Below, piece after piece: positions 26,343 to 37,698 of a stretch of DNA of 64,000 nt. This DNA comes from Brassica napus (taxonomy: Eukaryota; Streptophyta; Magnoliopsida; Brassicales; Brassicaceae). The notes below the pieces were generated by a model that searched no databases, was not told the origin of the DNA, and saw nothing but the letters and a program-made list of their open reading frames with translations. A program made the position numbers and the translations under genes. Positions within the stretch are counted from its first letter, which is position 1. Every line of letters starts with the position of its first letter. The DNA is taken from the NCBI RefSeq assembly GCF_020379485.1, contig NC_063448.1, positions 20,235,726-20,299,725 of the forward strand. The letters run 5' to 3'.

Positions 26343-29300
26343 ATGGCATCGAATCCTCACAGAGGCGGTGCGGGTGGTTCTGTCTACGGCGGCGCCGCTC
26401 CGTACAGATCAAGGTATAATTTTTTTTTTTTTTTTTTTTTTTTTTTGTAACTGATCAAGGTATAATTCTATTATCAATTCTGATTTTGTTCCTCGGATCA
26501 TCTTGATAGAGATTTTATGGTTGCAGAGATGGGCTTAGCACTAGAACGGGTGTAGGTTCAGAGGAAATCCAGCTAAGGATTGATCCGATGCAATCTGACC
26601 TGGATGATGAGATCACTGGCCTCCATGGCCAAGTCAGACAATTGAAAAATGTAATTACCTTCTATGGAGCATTAAGTTGATCTTATAGATTGCAAACAAG
26701 TTATATCTTAGTTATTGTTATGGCTAGTTGATAAATGGACAAATGTGAAAGTGTGTGTCAGAGTGATTGAAATTTTGTTGTTGCTTTTAAAATCAAAGTA
26801 GTCAGGGTATACCTTTTGTACATGGTTGAAGGAATCAGTCGAAACTCTCTACAGTTTCTTGTGTGTGTGTGTGTGTGTTTTTATTTGCAGATAACTGATC
26901 CCTCATAGTTTTCATGTTTCAATGATTTTTCTGTTGATTGCTTTATATTTTTTCGGATGCAGATTGCTAAAGAAATTGGGTCAGAGGCACAGTTTCAGAA
27001 GAACTTCTTAGATGAGCTGGTATGTTTCTTGATTCAAATGTATATCTGCTTACTCACCACTTAGTATGGGTTTCATTTGGAATCTACACTACAAGAAAAC
27101 AGCGACATACTGAGGAAAAAAATCGTCGGTATGTCGTCGGAATAACGTTATTCCGACGACATACCGACGAAACAAGTCCTCGGAAATAACTCCTCGGAAT
27201 TTCTTCTTTCTTCGGAAATCCCTCGGAATTTTCCGACGGAATTCCGAGGAAACAAATTTCCGAGGACATTCCGAGGACCACTAGTTCGTCGGAAAGCTCC
27301 TCGGAATATACCGATGGAGAACGTCGTCAGGATATTTCCTCGGAACTTCGTCGATCGATGCGTTTTTGGACATATATCCATCGATCGATCCGTTTATAAA
27401 AAAACGTTCGGAATATTCCGAGGAACATGTCCCTCGGTATAAACGGATCGATCGATGGATATATGTCCAAAAACGCATCGATCGATCGAGTATATCAAGT
27501 GTTCCTCGGAATTTCCTCGGTATTTCATTTCCTCAGAATGTAAAAAATATTAATTTTTTTAAAAAAATAAAATTTTTGAAATTTAAATTCGAAAATATAA
27601 AATTAAAATTAAAATTGAAATCATATTAATTAATATTCAAAGTTTCACAAATAAAAATAAAACATTTCGAGTTTTTGGAAAAAAAAAACTACGGGTCTGC
27701 ACGTCCGGGAACACCTCGTTCGGGTACATCCTCTGCATCATCTCCATCATTTGCTGGTTCAGCCCTCCTCTGTGCCTCATAGCCCGCCTGTTGAGCCGCC
27801 ATCTGGGTCTCCAACAAAGATATGCGTCATCCTTACCATGTTTGACCCCGTACCACCACGACCACGACGCTGTCGAGGCCGGGTCTGATCATCATGAGAC
27901 CTGTAAATTAAAAAAAATATATTTAATAAATATAGAAATATGTAAATTTTTTTTTTATATAAAAAAATCCCAAATAATAGTTTTTAATCATTCTAAAAAG
28001 ATTTATAGATATTAAAAATGTTCAATAAATATATAAAAATAGTTCTAATAAACAAAAAATAGTTTTAATAAATAAAAAATTTATATAATATAAATATATA
28101 TATATATATATTTTTTTTTAAATCCCAAATAATAGTTTTTAATCACAAAAAAAGTTTTATAGATATTAAAAATGTTTTGTAAAATCCAAAAAATCAAATT
28201 TATATACAAAAAACATTTTGTAAAATCCAAAAAATCGAATTTATATACAAAAAACATTTTGTAAAATACAAAAATCGATTTTATAAATACAAAAAAATAA
28301 AAAAATTATAAAAAAATTCTAAATCAATTCAACAAAACAAATTGTTCAACCAAATCACAATTCTAAACCTATTATACAACCAAATCACAATCCTAACCAA
28401 TCACCCTAACAAAAATCTATCAAAACTACACAAAAACCTAACAAATAGAACCTAAGAGAGTGGGATAGGGTCCTTACATGATTTGTGTAAGAGAAGGGGG
28501 AGATCGCCGGAGATATCGTCGGAATTCAGGGGGAAATCACCGGAGAGGAGAGAGGAGTTGCGCAGAGGAAGAAGAGAGAAATGAGGAAGAAGAAGCGGCT
28601 CGTGGTTATAAAACCTAGGGTTCGACGGATACTATCCGTCGGAATTCCGTCGGAATTCTAATTTCAATTTTCGCGAAATATTTGCCCGGTAAAATGAAAA
28701 TATTCCGAGGAAATACCGAGGAACTAGTGTTTGGGGTTTCAAAACATCAATTTTTTTTTGCCGTATTTCATTTCTTATACAATTGTAATGCATACCATTG
28801 AGGATTCTTTGTATAGATGAGCATAAACCATGAAATAACAAATTTCAAAACGAATTGAAAGTATTCCCTTTACCGTTCATTAGAGTGTATAAGTGTTTCT
28901 CTTATGTTGTGGGATTTCGTTCATACAATCGGAAAAATGTTTATTATAGGGTAAGGAACAAATTTTTGACTTTATAATGAACGTAAGACACTTAATAAGG
29001 GTTATATAGGTGTTATTCAAACCGCAAAACGTTGTTTTCGGTTTAAAAACCCTATTTCCTCGGAATATTCCGAGGAAATACCGAGGAACTAGTGTTTGGG
29101 GTTTCAAAACATCAATTTTTTGCCGTATTTCATTTCTTATACAATTGTAATGCATACCATTGAGGATTCTTTGTATAGATGAGCATAAACCATGAAATAA
29201 CAAATTTCAAAACGAATTGAAAGTATTCCCTTTACCGTTCATTAGAGTGTATAAGTGTTTCTCTTATGTTGTGGGATTTCGTTCATACAATCGGAAAAAT

Positions 29301-31293
29301 GTTTATTATAGGGTAAGGAACAAATTTTTGACTTTATAATGAACGTAAGACACTTAATAAGGGTTATATAGGTGTTATTCAAACCGCAAAACGTTGTTTT
29401 CGGTTTAAAAACCCTATTTCCTCGGAATATTCCGAGGAAATACCGAGGAACTAGTGTTTGGGGTTTCAAAACATCAATTTTTTTGCCGTATTTCATTTCT
29501 TATACAATTGTAATGCATACCATTGAGGATTCTTTGTATAAATGAGCATAAACCATGAAATAACAAATTTCAAAACGAATTGAAAGTATTCCCTTTACCG
29601 TTCATTAAAGTGTATAAGTGTTTCTCTTATGTTGTGGGATTTCGTTCATACAATCGGAAAAGTGTTTATTATAGGGTAAGGAACAAATTTTTGACTTCAT
29701 AATGAACGTAAGACACTTAATAAGGGTTATATATGTGTTATTCAAACCGCAAAACGTTGTTTTCGGTTTAAAAACCCTATTTCCTCGGAATTTCCTCGGA
29801 ATATTCCGAGGAAATTCCGAGGAAACCCTTTTCTTCCCCGGAATTCCGTCGGAATATTCCGAGGAAATACCAAGGAACTAGTGTTTGGGGTTTCAAAACA
29901 TCATTTTTTTTATAAACGGATCGATCGATGGATATATGTTCAAAAATGCATCGATCGATCAAGTATATCAAATGTTCCTCGGAATTTCCTCGGAATATTC
30001 CGAGGCTTTTCCGAGTAAACAGGGTTTGGGGTAACAAAGTGATCGATCGATCCCAAAATGGATCGATCGATCACTAAGATGGACCAAAGCGTAACAATGT
30101 GATCGATCGATTAGATTATCCCATCGATCGATGTGGATATCCAATAGATCGAATGAAAAAAATCTCGAACGTTTTTTTATAAACGGATCGATCGATGGAT
30201 ATATGTCCAAAAACGCATCGATCGATCACTACGATGGACCAAAGCGTAACAATGTGATCGATCGATTAGATTATCCGATCGATCGATGTGGATATCCAAT
30301 AGATCGAATGAACAAAATCTCGAACGTTTTTTTATAGACGGATCGATCGATGGATATATGTTCAAAAACACATCGATCGATCGAGTATATCAAGTGTTCC
30401 TCGGAATTTCCTCGGTATTTCTTTAAAAAAAAAAAAATCAATTGTAGTCTGTTTCCGAGTCATCATCGTCGGAATTTTGTAAAATCCCCCAACCGCTCTC
30501 CAACGGCTATAATATTTCCTCGGAATTCATCGGTTTTTTCCGAGGAAAACATTTTTCCTCGGTATTTCATAAGAATATTCCGACGGATTGATATTTCCTC
30601 GGAATTCCGTCGGTATATTCCGAAGAAATTCCGAGGAAACCAAATTTTGGGTTTCCTCGGAATATCCTCGGAAATTCCTCGGGAAATTCCGAAGATTTCA
30701 TTTTCCGTCGGAATGTCCGTCAGAATACCGCTGTTTTCTTGTAGTGCTATAGCTACTTCCCAAAGTAGGTTAGATCAATTCTACACATATAGTACTCAGG
30801 GTCTGGTTTGAAGTCGGAACTCTGGTTGGTAGGAATAGATATCTCCACGCTCGGCTAGGTTAGGTCAATGCATCAGGAAATGGTTCCATCTTATTGTTGA
30901 CCATTAGTCTCCTTATGAATGAGAGTATGGTGTTGAACTAAAATGCATTGCTTTTAGTTCATTCTTTTCTGAAGATTATGGAAGATAACTAGATTTGGTT
31001 GCAGAAACACACATTAAGTGCTGTTATAAAGATACTATAGGATGCACACAAAAAAAAAAAAAACAAGTGGGGCAAATGTTGTTCTTGGCTGAAACATAAA
31101 AGAGGTTTAATGGTGTTCTCATTTTTAACAGCAAGTGACGTTGATGAGAGCGCAAGCAGGGGTAAAGAACAACATAAGGAAGCTGAACTTGAGCATCATA
31201 CGCAGTGGAAACAACCACGTCATGAACGTGGTTCTTTTCGCGCTCCTCTGCTTCTTTATTCTCTACATGTGGTCCAAGATGTTCAAAAGATGA
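26343..31293 (+). CDS. SFT12: SFT1-type Qc-SNARE, Golgi trafficking
   Basis: Four exons, 26343-26413, 26527-26650, 26963-27019 and 31132-31293, all with GT-AG introns, join to 137 codons. The protein begins MASNPHRGGAGG and matches the remembered sequence of Arabidopsis At1g29060 along its whole length. Residues 40-100 are the SNARE coiled coil, with the likely zero-layer Gln near 77 in SEAQFQKNF. Residues 110-132 (VMNVVLFALLCFFILYMW) are the C-terminal membrane anchor, followed by SKMFKR facing the lumen. SFT1/BET1-type SNAREs act in ER-Golgi and intra-Golgi vesicle fusion. The third intron is 4112 bp and contains a complete CACTA transposon (27087-30746). The first intron has a 20-plus T run, and the second holds (GT)9 at 26861-26878. 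All splice sites are intact, so the gene is probably functional. Confidence 0.93.
26861..26878. repeat. (GT)9 microsatellite
   Basis: Perfect dinucleotide run in intron 2 of SFT12; a likely polymorphic marker. Confidence 0.9.
27123..27170. repeat. 48-bp perfect palindrome
   Basis: The arm TCGTCGGTATGTCGTCGGAA is followed by TAACGTTA and the exact reverse complement of the arm, without a spacer. It lies 36 bp inside the CACTA left end. Confidence 0.9.
27666..27906 (-). pseudogene. Tail of a CACTA-associated transposase-like protein
   Basis: The minus strand reads ISLLETQMAAQQAGYEAQRR, then shifts frame into LNQQMMEMMQRMYPNEVFPD, the Gln/Met-rich C-terminus I remember from plant Ptta/En-Spm transposase-family proteins. 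The frameshift (near 27755) and loss of everything upstream mark it as a remnant. It is the only coding relic of the mobile function in this element. Confidence 0.55.
28465..28640 (-). other. Leader/promoter-like block of the CACTA gene
   Basis: A GC-richer block on the minus strand has GGTTTTATAACC near 28600-28612 followed by a CT-rich CTCTCCGG stretch. It is conserved in the second family copy (about 53690-53850). I infer that it was the promoter and 5' leader of the lost transposase gene, whose tail is at 27666-27906. Confidence 0.4.
28701..29800. repeat. Three tandem copies of a 363-bp unit
   Basis: CTAGTGTTTGGGGTTTC marks each unit start (28724, 29089, 29451; a fourth, after a variant junction, at 29878). 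The units differ by only a few bases. Each repeats the same minus-strand ORF fragment (VLKPQTLVPRYFLGIF). The CACTA copy at 52489-55087 has this unit once (from about 54079). Confidence 0.9.
29905..30390. repeat. GATCGATC-rich tandem repeats
   Basis: Units of about 150 bp contain ACGGATCGATCGATGGATATAT, GCATCGATCGATCAC and GTGATCGATCGATTAG. They recur from 29917, 30180 and 30335. The same words occur at 27345-27490 and, in the other element, at 54535-54860. ORFs reading DIYPSIDP or IDRS here come only from the repeat. Confidence 0.85.
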
Positions 31294-31585
31294 GCGACTC
31301 ATGATGGCATTGCCTGTCTATGATACGCTTGATGACTAATGTTGGAAGGTTGTACAAATATCTTTTAGTCACTGGCTTTTTGTGGTTCTTCTCGTTCTCT
31401 GTTATATAGAGTGCTTTTACATTTAACAGTTGCACAATTTTCGGCAAGTTGTGATGATATGAGAATGAGCAATTGTTGGGCTTATACGACATATGAGACG
31501 ATTATTGGGCTCATGGGCTTAAGTATACCTCTTACACTATAAAAAAAAATTAGGAAGGAGATAAGAAAATTAAAAAAAAAATTCA
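31294..31585 (+). promoter_or_regulatory. Compact SFT12-RPL34 spacer with RPL34 promoter
   Basis: Only 292 bp separate the SFT12 stop from the RPL34 ATG. TGGGCTTAT (about 31479) and TTGGGCTCATGGGCTTA (about 31506-31522) resemble the site II TGGGCC/T elements common in plant ribosomal-protein promoters. No TATA box stands out. Confidence 0.5.
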
Positions 31586-32369
31586 ATGGCTGCTTCACTG
31601 GGCTTATCCACCTCCGTTGTAGCTTCGGCTTCGTCGCGTTTATGGCACGCTGCTTCCGCTTCGCTTTCTCTCCGCTCTGGTTCTAGACGGACACCGTTTT
31701 CTCTGGGCTCTTCTGCCACTTCCGCTCCCGCTTCTTACCACCTTCTCCACTGCTCGTTTCTCTCTTCATCTCTCTCCCTGTCTTCTACATTTTCTGGTTA
31801 GTATCGTCAATACATCTGTAGAACTGCTTTTTTTTAGCTGGTCCTATTATTTTCTGGTTGTTAGTTTTTTTTTGTTGAATGAAATGTTAAAATTTATTCA
31901 AGCAAAAAAAAAACCATGGTTACAACTTGTGTATCCTTATTTTGAAAGTTTGAATGAATAAATGAATCAAATAATGGAGAAAAAAAAATAGCTCTAGCTA
32001 ATGTGGTAGAGATATGATTCTTGTATGCTCAAGCCTTGACGATTGGAACTAAAAAATAATCTATCTCGGTACTACAATGATTGATATTTTGTTTCCATGT
32101 GTGTTTCAGGTTTGTCCATTGCGTTTGATCTCAGCAGTGGAACCGGTGGACTGACCGGCCAGAAACGAAGAGGGCTTGTGGTGAGAGCTGGAAAAGCTGC
32201 TCTGTGTCAAACAAAGAGAAGCAGGTCTAGAAAATCTCTGGCTAGGACTCATGGTTTCCGTTTGAGGATGAGAACCACTAGTGGTCGAGCCACCATCAAG
32301 CGCAGACGTGCCAAGGGACGTTGGAATCTCTGTCCTAAGTCCAACCCTAGCAGCGGCAAACGTGCTTGA
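31586..32369 (+). CDS. RPL34: Plastid large-subunit ribosomal protein bL34c
   Basis: Two exons, 31586-31796 and 32110-32369, join in frame (TCTG|GTTTG) to 156 codons. Residues 1 to about 95 are a Ser/Ala-rich chloroplast transit peptide with few acidic residues. The mature part begins about [13 protein letters not shown] and carries the bL34 signature [11 protein letters not shown] plus the basic KRRRAKGRW block. bL34 is a small basic protein of the 50S subunit, here nuclear-encoded and imported. Length and sequence match remembered Arabidopsis At1g29070. Its place directly after SFT12 in the same orientation supports collinearity with Arabidopsis chromosome 1. No lesion seen. Confidence 0.95.
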
Positions 32370-34571
32370 AGGCTCTCGTTTTGTTTCTCTCCTCATTCTC
32401 TCTCTCTGTAATCTTGTTTGATATGTTTTTTTTCCTCCAGATGATACAATGACAAGCATGATTTCGATGAGCTCTTTTATGTATTATTGATTCGTTTTAA
32501 AATCAATGTTCTTGGGATCCTCCATTATATCCACACCAATAGTACTTTATTGAATTTGAACTTCAAAACCAAAAACCACTATGGAATCATGAATTCATGA
32601 TAGAAGCTAGCTTCCTATTACAGTTCCATACTTACCTTAACCTCCTGTCCTGTGTAGTAAAAAGTTCCAGATACAAGAGACAACAAAGTATGCATAGGAT
32701 TTGCCACTTTGTTATGTCTTGCAAGTTTTGCCAGTTTGTTTTGTTATCTATTTCATTTTAAGATCCACTGTGATTGTCCCAAGCAAAGTAGTGTCAGAGG
32801 TTGGTGAGAGCTATTTCTTAGCTTGCTTCCACCAACCTGAGGTTACTATCAAGTACCAACTTAAAACTGTTTTAAAAAAAGCTCAGGAATTTTTATTTAA
32901 CGATAAATTTAGATTTAATAAAGAGAGGGATCAGATGTAACAAAAGAGAGCGTCCAGTTGTCGTAACAGGCTTTGGGCAGAACGATCTTCTCGCATAAGC
33001 AAGTTTTAACCGTTCCTCACGTCCTCCTTTAACTTGCCGGAAGGATCATGCTTGAAACTGCTCACAAATCCTTCCCTCTCACTACCTTCCTCACGTCCTC
33101 CTATATTGTTACCCTTTTCAAATTTTCATGCTCACATCTGAAATAGTGGTAAACATTTATAAATTTCGTATTTCACTGGCAACTACAGAAGACATGAGAA
33201 CACAAAGACATATGTTCGGGTCTAAGATCCAAAATGATAAATTGGTCACGAGGAATAGTTGTATTAGATATTCATAAAAACAAAGTACATGATCAATACA
33301 TCTTATATAGGCATTGAAGTAGTAGCTTAATGTAAGATATACACAAAATATAGAAAAATTATCTTGTAAACTAAATTTTCAACCCTAAAATAAATAAGTA
33401 TTAACAATTATCTACAAGATCTCATATTGACTCGTAATTTTTTATTGATCATAGGTAACATATTTGATCATGTCATCCCTCAACACCAAACTATTGGCAT
33501 GCAGTTATAGAGGAATTATATATGGGTGTCCAGTAACAAATTGTCAAAACCGAAATATCAAAACCAACCGAGTTATGATTTTATTCTGTTCAGTTCAACA
33601 GATTTCCATATCTGAATAAACCAAACCGAAAACGGTTTCAACCCAAACATGCTGACCTACCAAATTTCATCAATAAATGTCATGATAACAATATCGAAAA
33701 CGGTGGGATAACCAAATTAACCATATAGATAGACAAACCTTATAAGTTGTCCAAACTTATCTCCAACTGATGAAAAAGGGCAATCAGTTTTCTGACACAC
33801 ATTCCAATATCAACAAGTTATATTTAAATCTAACAGATTGATGGGATTCCGACAGGCTAACAAACTTTTCATTGGGAATCCCATTTTTAGAGATTAACAG
33901 TTTCTCATAACCGCATCTTTTTGCTTGAAAATAATACTTTTCACAATGTGATTATGTTATATTTCATATCTTATTTTGATGACATAAAAGCAAACCGACA
34001 CTTGCATAGATTACTGCAAGACCTTTTTCCGTTATAAAAGCCGTTATACGTAATGTTGTTGAGAAAATAAATTAAGTGAATGAAATAAAAGGAGAGAGCT
34101 CAGGTGCGCTTCTATTACTCGTCTTCTAATCTGACGATGGTGATGACCATATCATCATATAAGCTCAAGAACCCGTCACCTTTTTAGAGGCTTTACGGCA
34201 CAGGGAAACGGTTACTTCTTGTCATGTTACTACAATAAAGATATTACTGTTCTGAATACTATATGAAACAGTTAACTACCAAAACATAATGAACTAGTAT
34301 ACATTTCTATACTTGGAGAATATAATACCCAACTCCACAAGCTACGATTGGTCGTATGTTTTCATATATTGTACTCTTTTATAATAAAAAGGTGACACTA
34401 TTTTGTAACACAAAACACTGTCTTATTAATTGATACATTTACATGAAACAATAAAATGAACATCAAGGTCAAGCTAAGGTTTGATGTAGATTCAGACCAC
34501 AACCAAACAATTCATTAACCAAACTACATAATGTATGATCATTTCAATATTAAATCATGTAACCGAATTAG
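32370..34571. other. Intergenic DNA between RPL34 and the protease
   Basis: No gene recognised. A GC-richer patch at about 32945-33110 reads REEGSEREGFVSSFKHDPSG on the minus strand, then hits a stop; it may be an exon relic of unknown origin. The rest is AT-rich. The last 80 bp resemble the 3' flanks of the other protease copies at 55090-55150 and 63870-63935. Confidence 0.45.
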
Positions 34572-35788
34572 TCAAGCAACCGGATAAGAAGCATACTGAG
34601 CTACACCACACATGCCTTGAGGCCACTCCACATCTCTACGGAGTCTAATGTAACCTTTCTCTCCCCAAGTCTCACCCCAAGAGTTCTTAGCCAGCCAATA
34701 CTTGATCCCTTCAGGGCTCGCCCCGTACCCAACAATAGTCACCGCATGTGTCACGGTGGTACCACAGTCAGGCGCATTGTACACTCCGCTTGAGTAATGG
34801 ATGAAACTGTCCCCCCTCCCAGCAATTCCCACAGAGACGGGCTGTCTTGATACTGCCTCGAGCAACGCACGCTCATTGTTTTGTGGAACGTCTTTGAACC
34901 CTGTGATCTGCATGGCGGGTTTGGCGTTAGACCCGCAACTCCCGTCTTTCACTTTGTAAGGGTATGCGTCTTCTGAAGAAATGCCTCGGTTTGATACTAT
35001 ATAATTGAAAGCGTTTTGCATTGTTCCGCCATTACAGCCATTGTTATCCGGTCTGGCACAATCTAAAAGTTGCTGTTCGGACAGTGATACGAGATTTCCT
35101 CGGGCAATCTTTGTCAGACCTTCTACCGCTGCAACCGCTGAGAACGCCCAACAACCACCTGTCCATATATGGGTTATTTGATTGTTATAAAATGAATATC
35201 GTATTGGTAAAGTCTATAAACCTAGAATGATCACCCTTACTTGGGTACTAAGTTATGTACTAATCCAGCCATTTACTACATTGTTTTCCAATCTGTAGAG
35301 ACTATTTATAATTATATAATTCCATCAAGCTTACCACATTCTCCTTGCACTTTGACAGGTGTTACAGCTCCTTCCATTCTCCAGTCTTTGCTATCGCTGA
35401 CAAGATTACTAACGTTCCAAGACATTGTTTCGTTAACCCCTTTGGATGGTGAAGTTACGTTAATGCCACTGAGACCGGTGTGGGTGGCTAGGAACTCCTC
35501 TTCTGTCCAATCAGTGAACTCGTTGACACCAAGTTTGTAGCTTTGATCCGCCTTAGCATTGAAGTTCTCAATGAACTCCAAGTTTTTCTTGAACACTTTA
35601 AGCCTCGTCTGTTTCTCGGATTCGCTGCTATAAACTCGAGAGAACTGGATCATCCATTGTTGGTGGTAATCAGCAATGGACGACTCGTGAAAAGTGACAC
35701 GAGATGTGGCTTGAGTGATCCTAAGATCCACTGAAATAATAGTTAGAACCACGAACACATACGGCAATACCAATACCATTTTGATCAT
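34572..35788 (-). CDS. Papain-like cysteine protease (C1A), secreted
   Basis: Two exons, 35335-35788 and 34572-35158, give 346 codons, the length of Arabidopsis At1g29080-type proteases. Residues 1 to about 27 are a signal peptide. An I29 propeptide follows, with an ERFNIN pattern (EKQTRLKVFKKNLEFIENFN) and GVNEFTDWT. The mature domain starts around DWRMEGAVTPVK. Catalytic residues are in place: Gln in VQGECG, Cys in GGCWAFS (split by the intron at the Gly codon), His in THAVTIVGYG and Asn in KNSWGETWG. The residue before the Cys is Gly-Gly rather than the common Gly-Ser. Such enzymes act in the vacuole or apoplast; the substrate is unknown. It appears intact and is the only complete member of the array in this window. 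Closest Arabidopsis relatives by memory: At1g29080, At1g29090 and At1g29110. Confidence 0.92.
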
Positions 35789-35925
35789 TATGCATACGTA
35801 CGATAAGTAAGAATTCTCAGTTTACACAAAAACGTATGAATTTATTTTTCTTGTCTTGACTTATAAAATATGTAAGTATATGGCTTGTTTTGCTGTGGTG
35901 AGGAAGTGATAATAGGAAGAAAGGG

Positions 35926-35933
35926 TATTTATA
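35926..35933 (-). promoter_or_regulatory. TATA box of the protease gene
   Basis: TATAAATA on the minus strand, about 140 bp upstream of the ATG at 35788, implying a leader of about 105-110 nt. Confidence 0.55.
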
Positions 35934-36582
35934 GAGTGACGGAAAAGTGTTGTTAAGCAAATGCAAGTTGGCTCTATTGTGGTAATGGTAGTTGCATTCC
36001 TTGCTTCGAGATCTTTGGCGAAACAACTTTCCCTAATTTGCATTGGTAAATTGCCACTAGCCTACTAATATTTGCTCCTTCTTTTCACAAAAATATCATT
36101 CTATAATATTTTTTTTTTCAAAAAGAATGTCATTCTACATGTCAAACGTGATTTTACATATTTTTGTCCTTCTAAATAACCAAAATATTTCTACTTAAAA
36201 ACTTTTTTATTTTATTAATTATACATTAAATAAACATATACTAGTATTTTTTTTGCAATTATTAATGTGTCAAATTATGTATCAAAATAACATTATTTGT
36301 AGAACATAGAAAATATATATCACCACGATTTCATTCTCAATATTAATAGATAAAAACTTAAAATATATAGAAGGAGTTGTCACAATAAAAATCCCTTAAA
36401 TTTATAAGTATATCCTACTAAAAATATTTAAAAGTCACTTAAGTTATTTTTATATAGATATCATTCATATATGAAATATCATAGAATTGTCTAATTGGTT
36501 GTTCGTATTTTAATTTTAATTTATTCATTTAAAATATAAAAGTGCTGTTCCAATATATATATATATATCCAATATATATATA
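35934..36582. other. AT-rich 5' flank of the protease gene
   Basis: No gene. The stretch with GATTTCATTCTCAATATTAATAGATAAAA and GGAGTTGTCACAATAAAAAT (about 36325-36400) has diverged counterparts near 41320-41380 and 41980-42000, hinting at an old segmental duplication. Confidence 0.45.
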
Positions 36583-37698
36583 CTAGATTTTGACCTGCAC
36601 TTAAAAGTGCGGGTTTTTTTATAGCTATTGATCCAATATTGATTGAAAAACGACATTTATCTTTTGTTTCGATTCTTAAAAATTTATTTTTTTTCAAAAA
36701 AAAAATCAAAGTGTGTTATTTATTTGAAGTAGATTTAAAGATTATATGTATGATTTAATAGTATAGATATATACTCTATACTGAAGAACAGTGTGTTTTC
36801 ATTATTGAAATGTAGTACCGATATGAGTTGTTGATTTTAAATTGAAAATGAGTTTCTATTGTTACATATTTGTATCATAGTTCTAACCATCAATATATAC
36901 TATTTTTATCTATATTCAATTTAGAAGGTAATACTTTTTTGCCCCTTTTTCAAAGCGCGAATATCTTTTTGTTGACAATTTCGGTAAAATTTGCATGAAT
37001 TTATAAAATTTTATTAGAAAAAATAATTTAAGAGTTTTCTATTATGATGTTTGAATTTTAAGAAGCGTTTTCCTATCCGACCCGGAGCCGTGATCAAACA
37101 GTAGACCTGGTACCCTGTATATATTCTGGTTCGGATTTAAAAAAAATTGTTAATTAAAAATCTGATATAATCCGGTAAAATTCCGAAGAACCCACTATTA
37201 TTTGAGGTAGTCTTTATAAAAAAAAAATTTACATCTAACAAAATTAAAAAAAAAAAAACCCGTACGTGGTCTCAAATAAATAAATTTAATTTCTTAAAAA
37301 TGATATACCACGTGGTCAAATTCAATATATATGATCCTGATGGGTTATAGTCATATTATATATTGTAGTACATTGTTACACTATAATTTTGAGCAATTAT
37401 TTTTAAATAATAACATATGTGGCTAAAACGTTTTTCTACTGATTTGTGTATACTAAAAGTATTGTTTAATTTTGTTCCCCATCATCAAAATTTTCTTATA
37501 TGACATTTTGAATAATTATTAATAATGGTGTCCAAAAAAAAGGGATAATAAACAATAGGATATAAAAGAAAAATAGAAAATACGACATATTAATAGTTTA
37601 GATATATTTAATTTAATTTGTAGGTTAAAAGGAAAATGTCCAACAACAACCTTACGTAAGTAGATTTTTTAGGATTCTATCCCTTTTAATAGTATAGA
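36583..37698 (-). mobile_element. Probable Helitron, 1.1 kb
   Basis: The minus-strand 5' end at 37698 reads TCTATACTATTAAAAGGGAT after a host A. The 3' end at 36583 has a 9-bp stem hairpin (36594-36602 with 36605-36613) and AAAATCTAG followed by T. A second 5'-like end, TCTATACTATTAAATC, lies inside at 36767, so either a 185-bp mini-Helitron (36583-36767) is present or two elements are nested. No gene inside. Confidence 0.55.

Larger units (their letters stand above)
27087..30746. mobile_element. CACTA transposon, 3.66 kb, in SFT12 intron 3
   Basis: Starts CACTACAAGAAAACAGCG and ends CGCTGTTTTCTTGTAGTG, with a perfect 3-bp target duplication CTA (27084-27086 and 30747-30749). Both subterminal zones are packed with TTCCTCGGAAT or ATTCCGAGGAA words in both orientations. 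The inside holds a 48-bp palindrome, a broken transposase-like tail, a leader-like block, three tandem 363-bp units and GATCGATC arrays. There is no intact transposase, so the copy is non-autonomous. The same family is at 52489-55087. Confidence 0.92.

Noticed and set aside
27366..30811. Many ORFs reading DIYPSIDP, IDRS or FLGIFRGNSEE
   Set aside because: They are translations of GATCGATC and TTCCTCGGAAT repeats in the CACTA elements, occur in several frames and carry no protein signal.
32945..33110. Exon of an unknown minus-strand gene
   Set aside because: Open for only about 30 codons before a stop, with no splice-consistent partner nearby.
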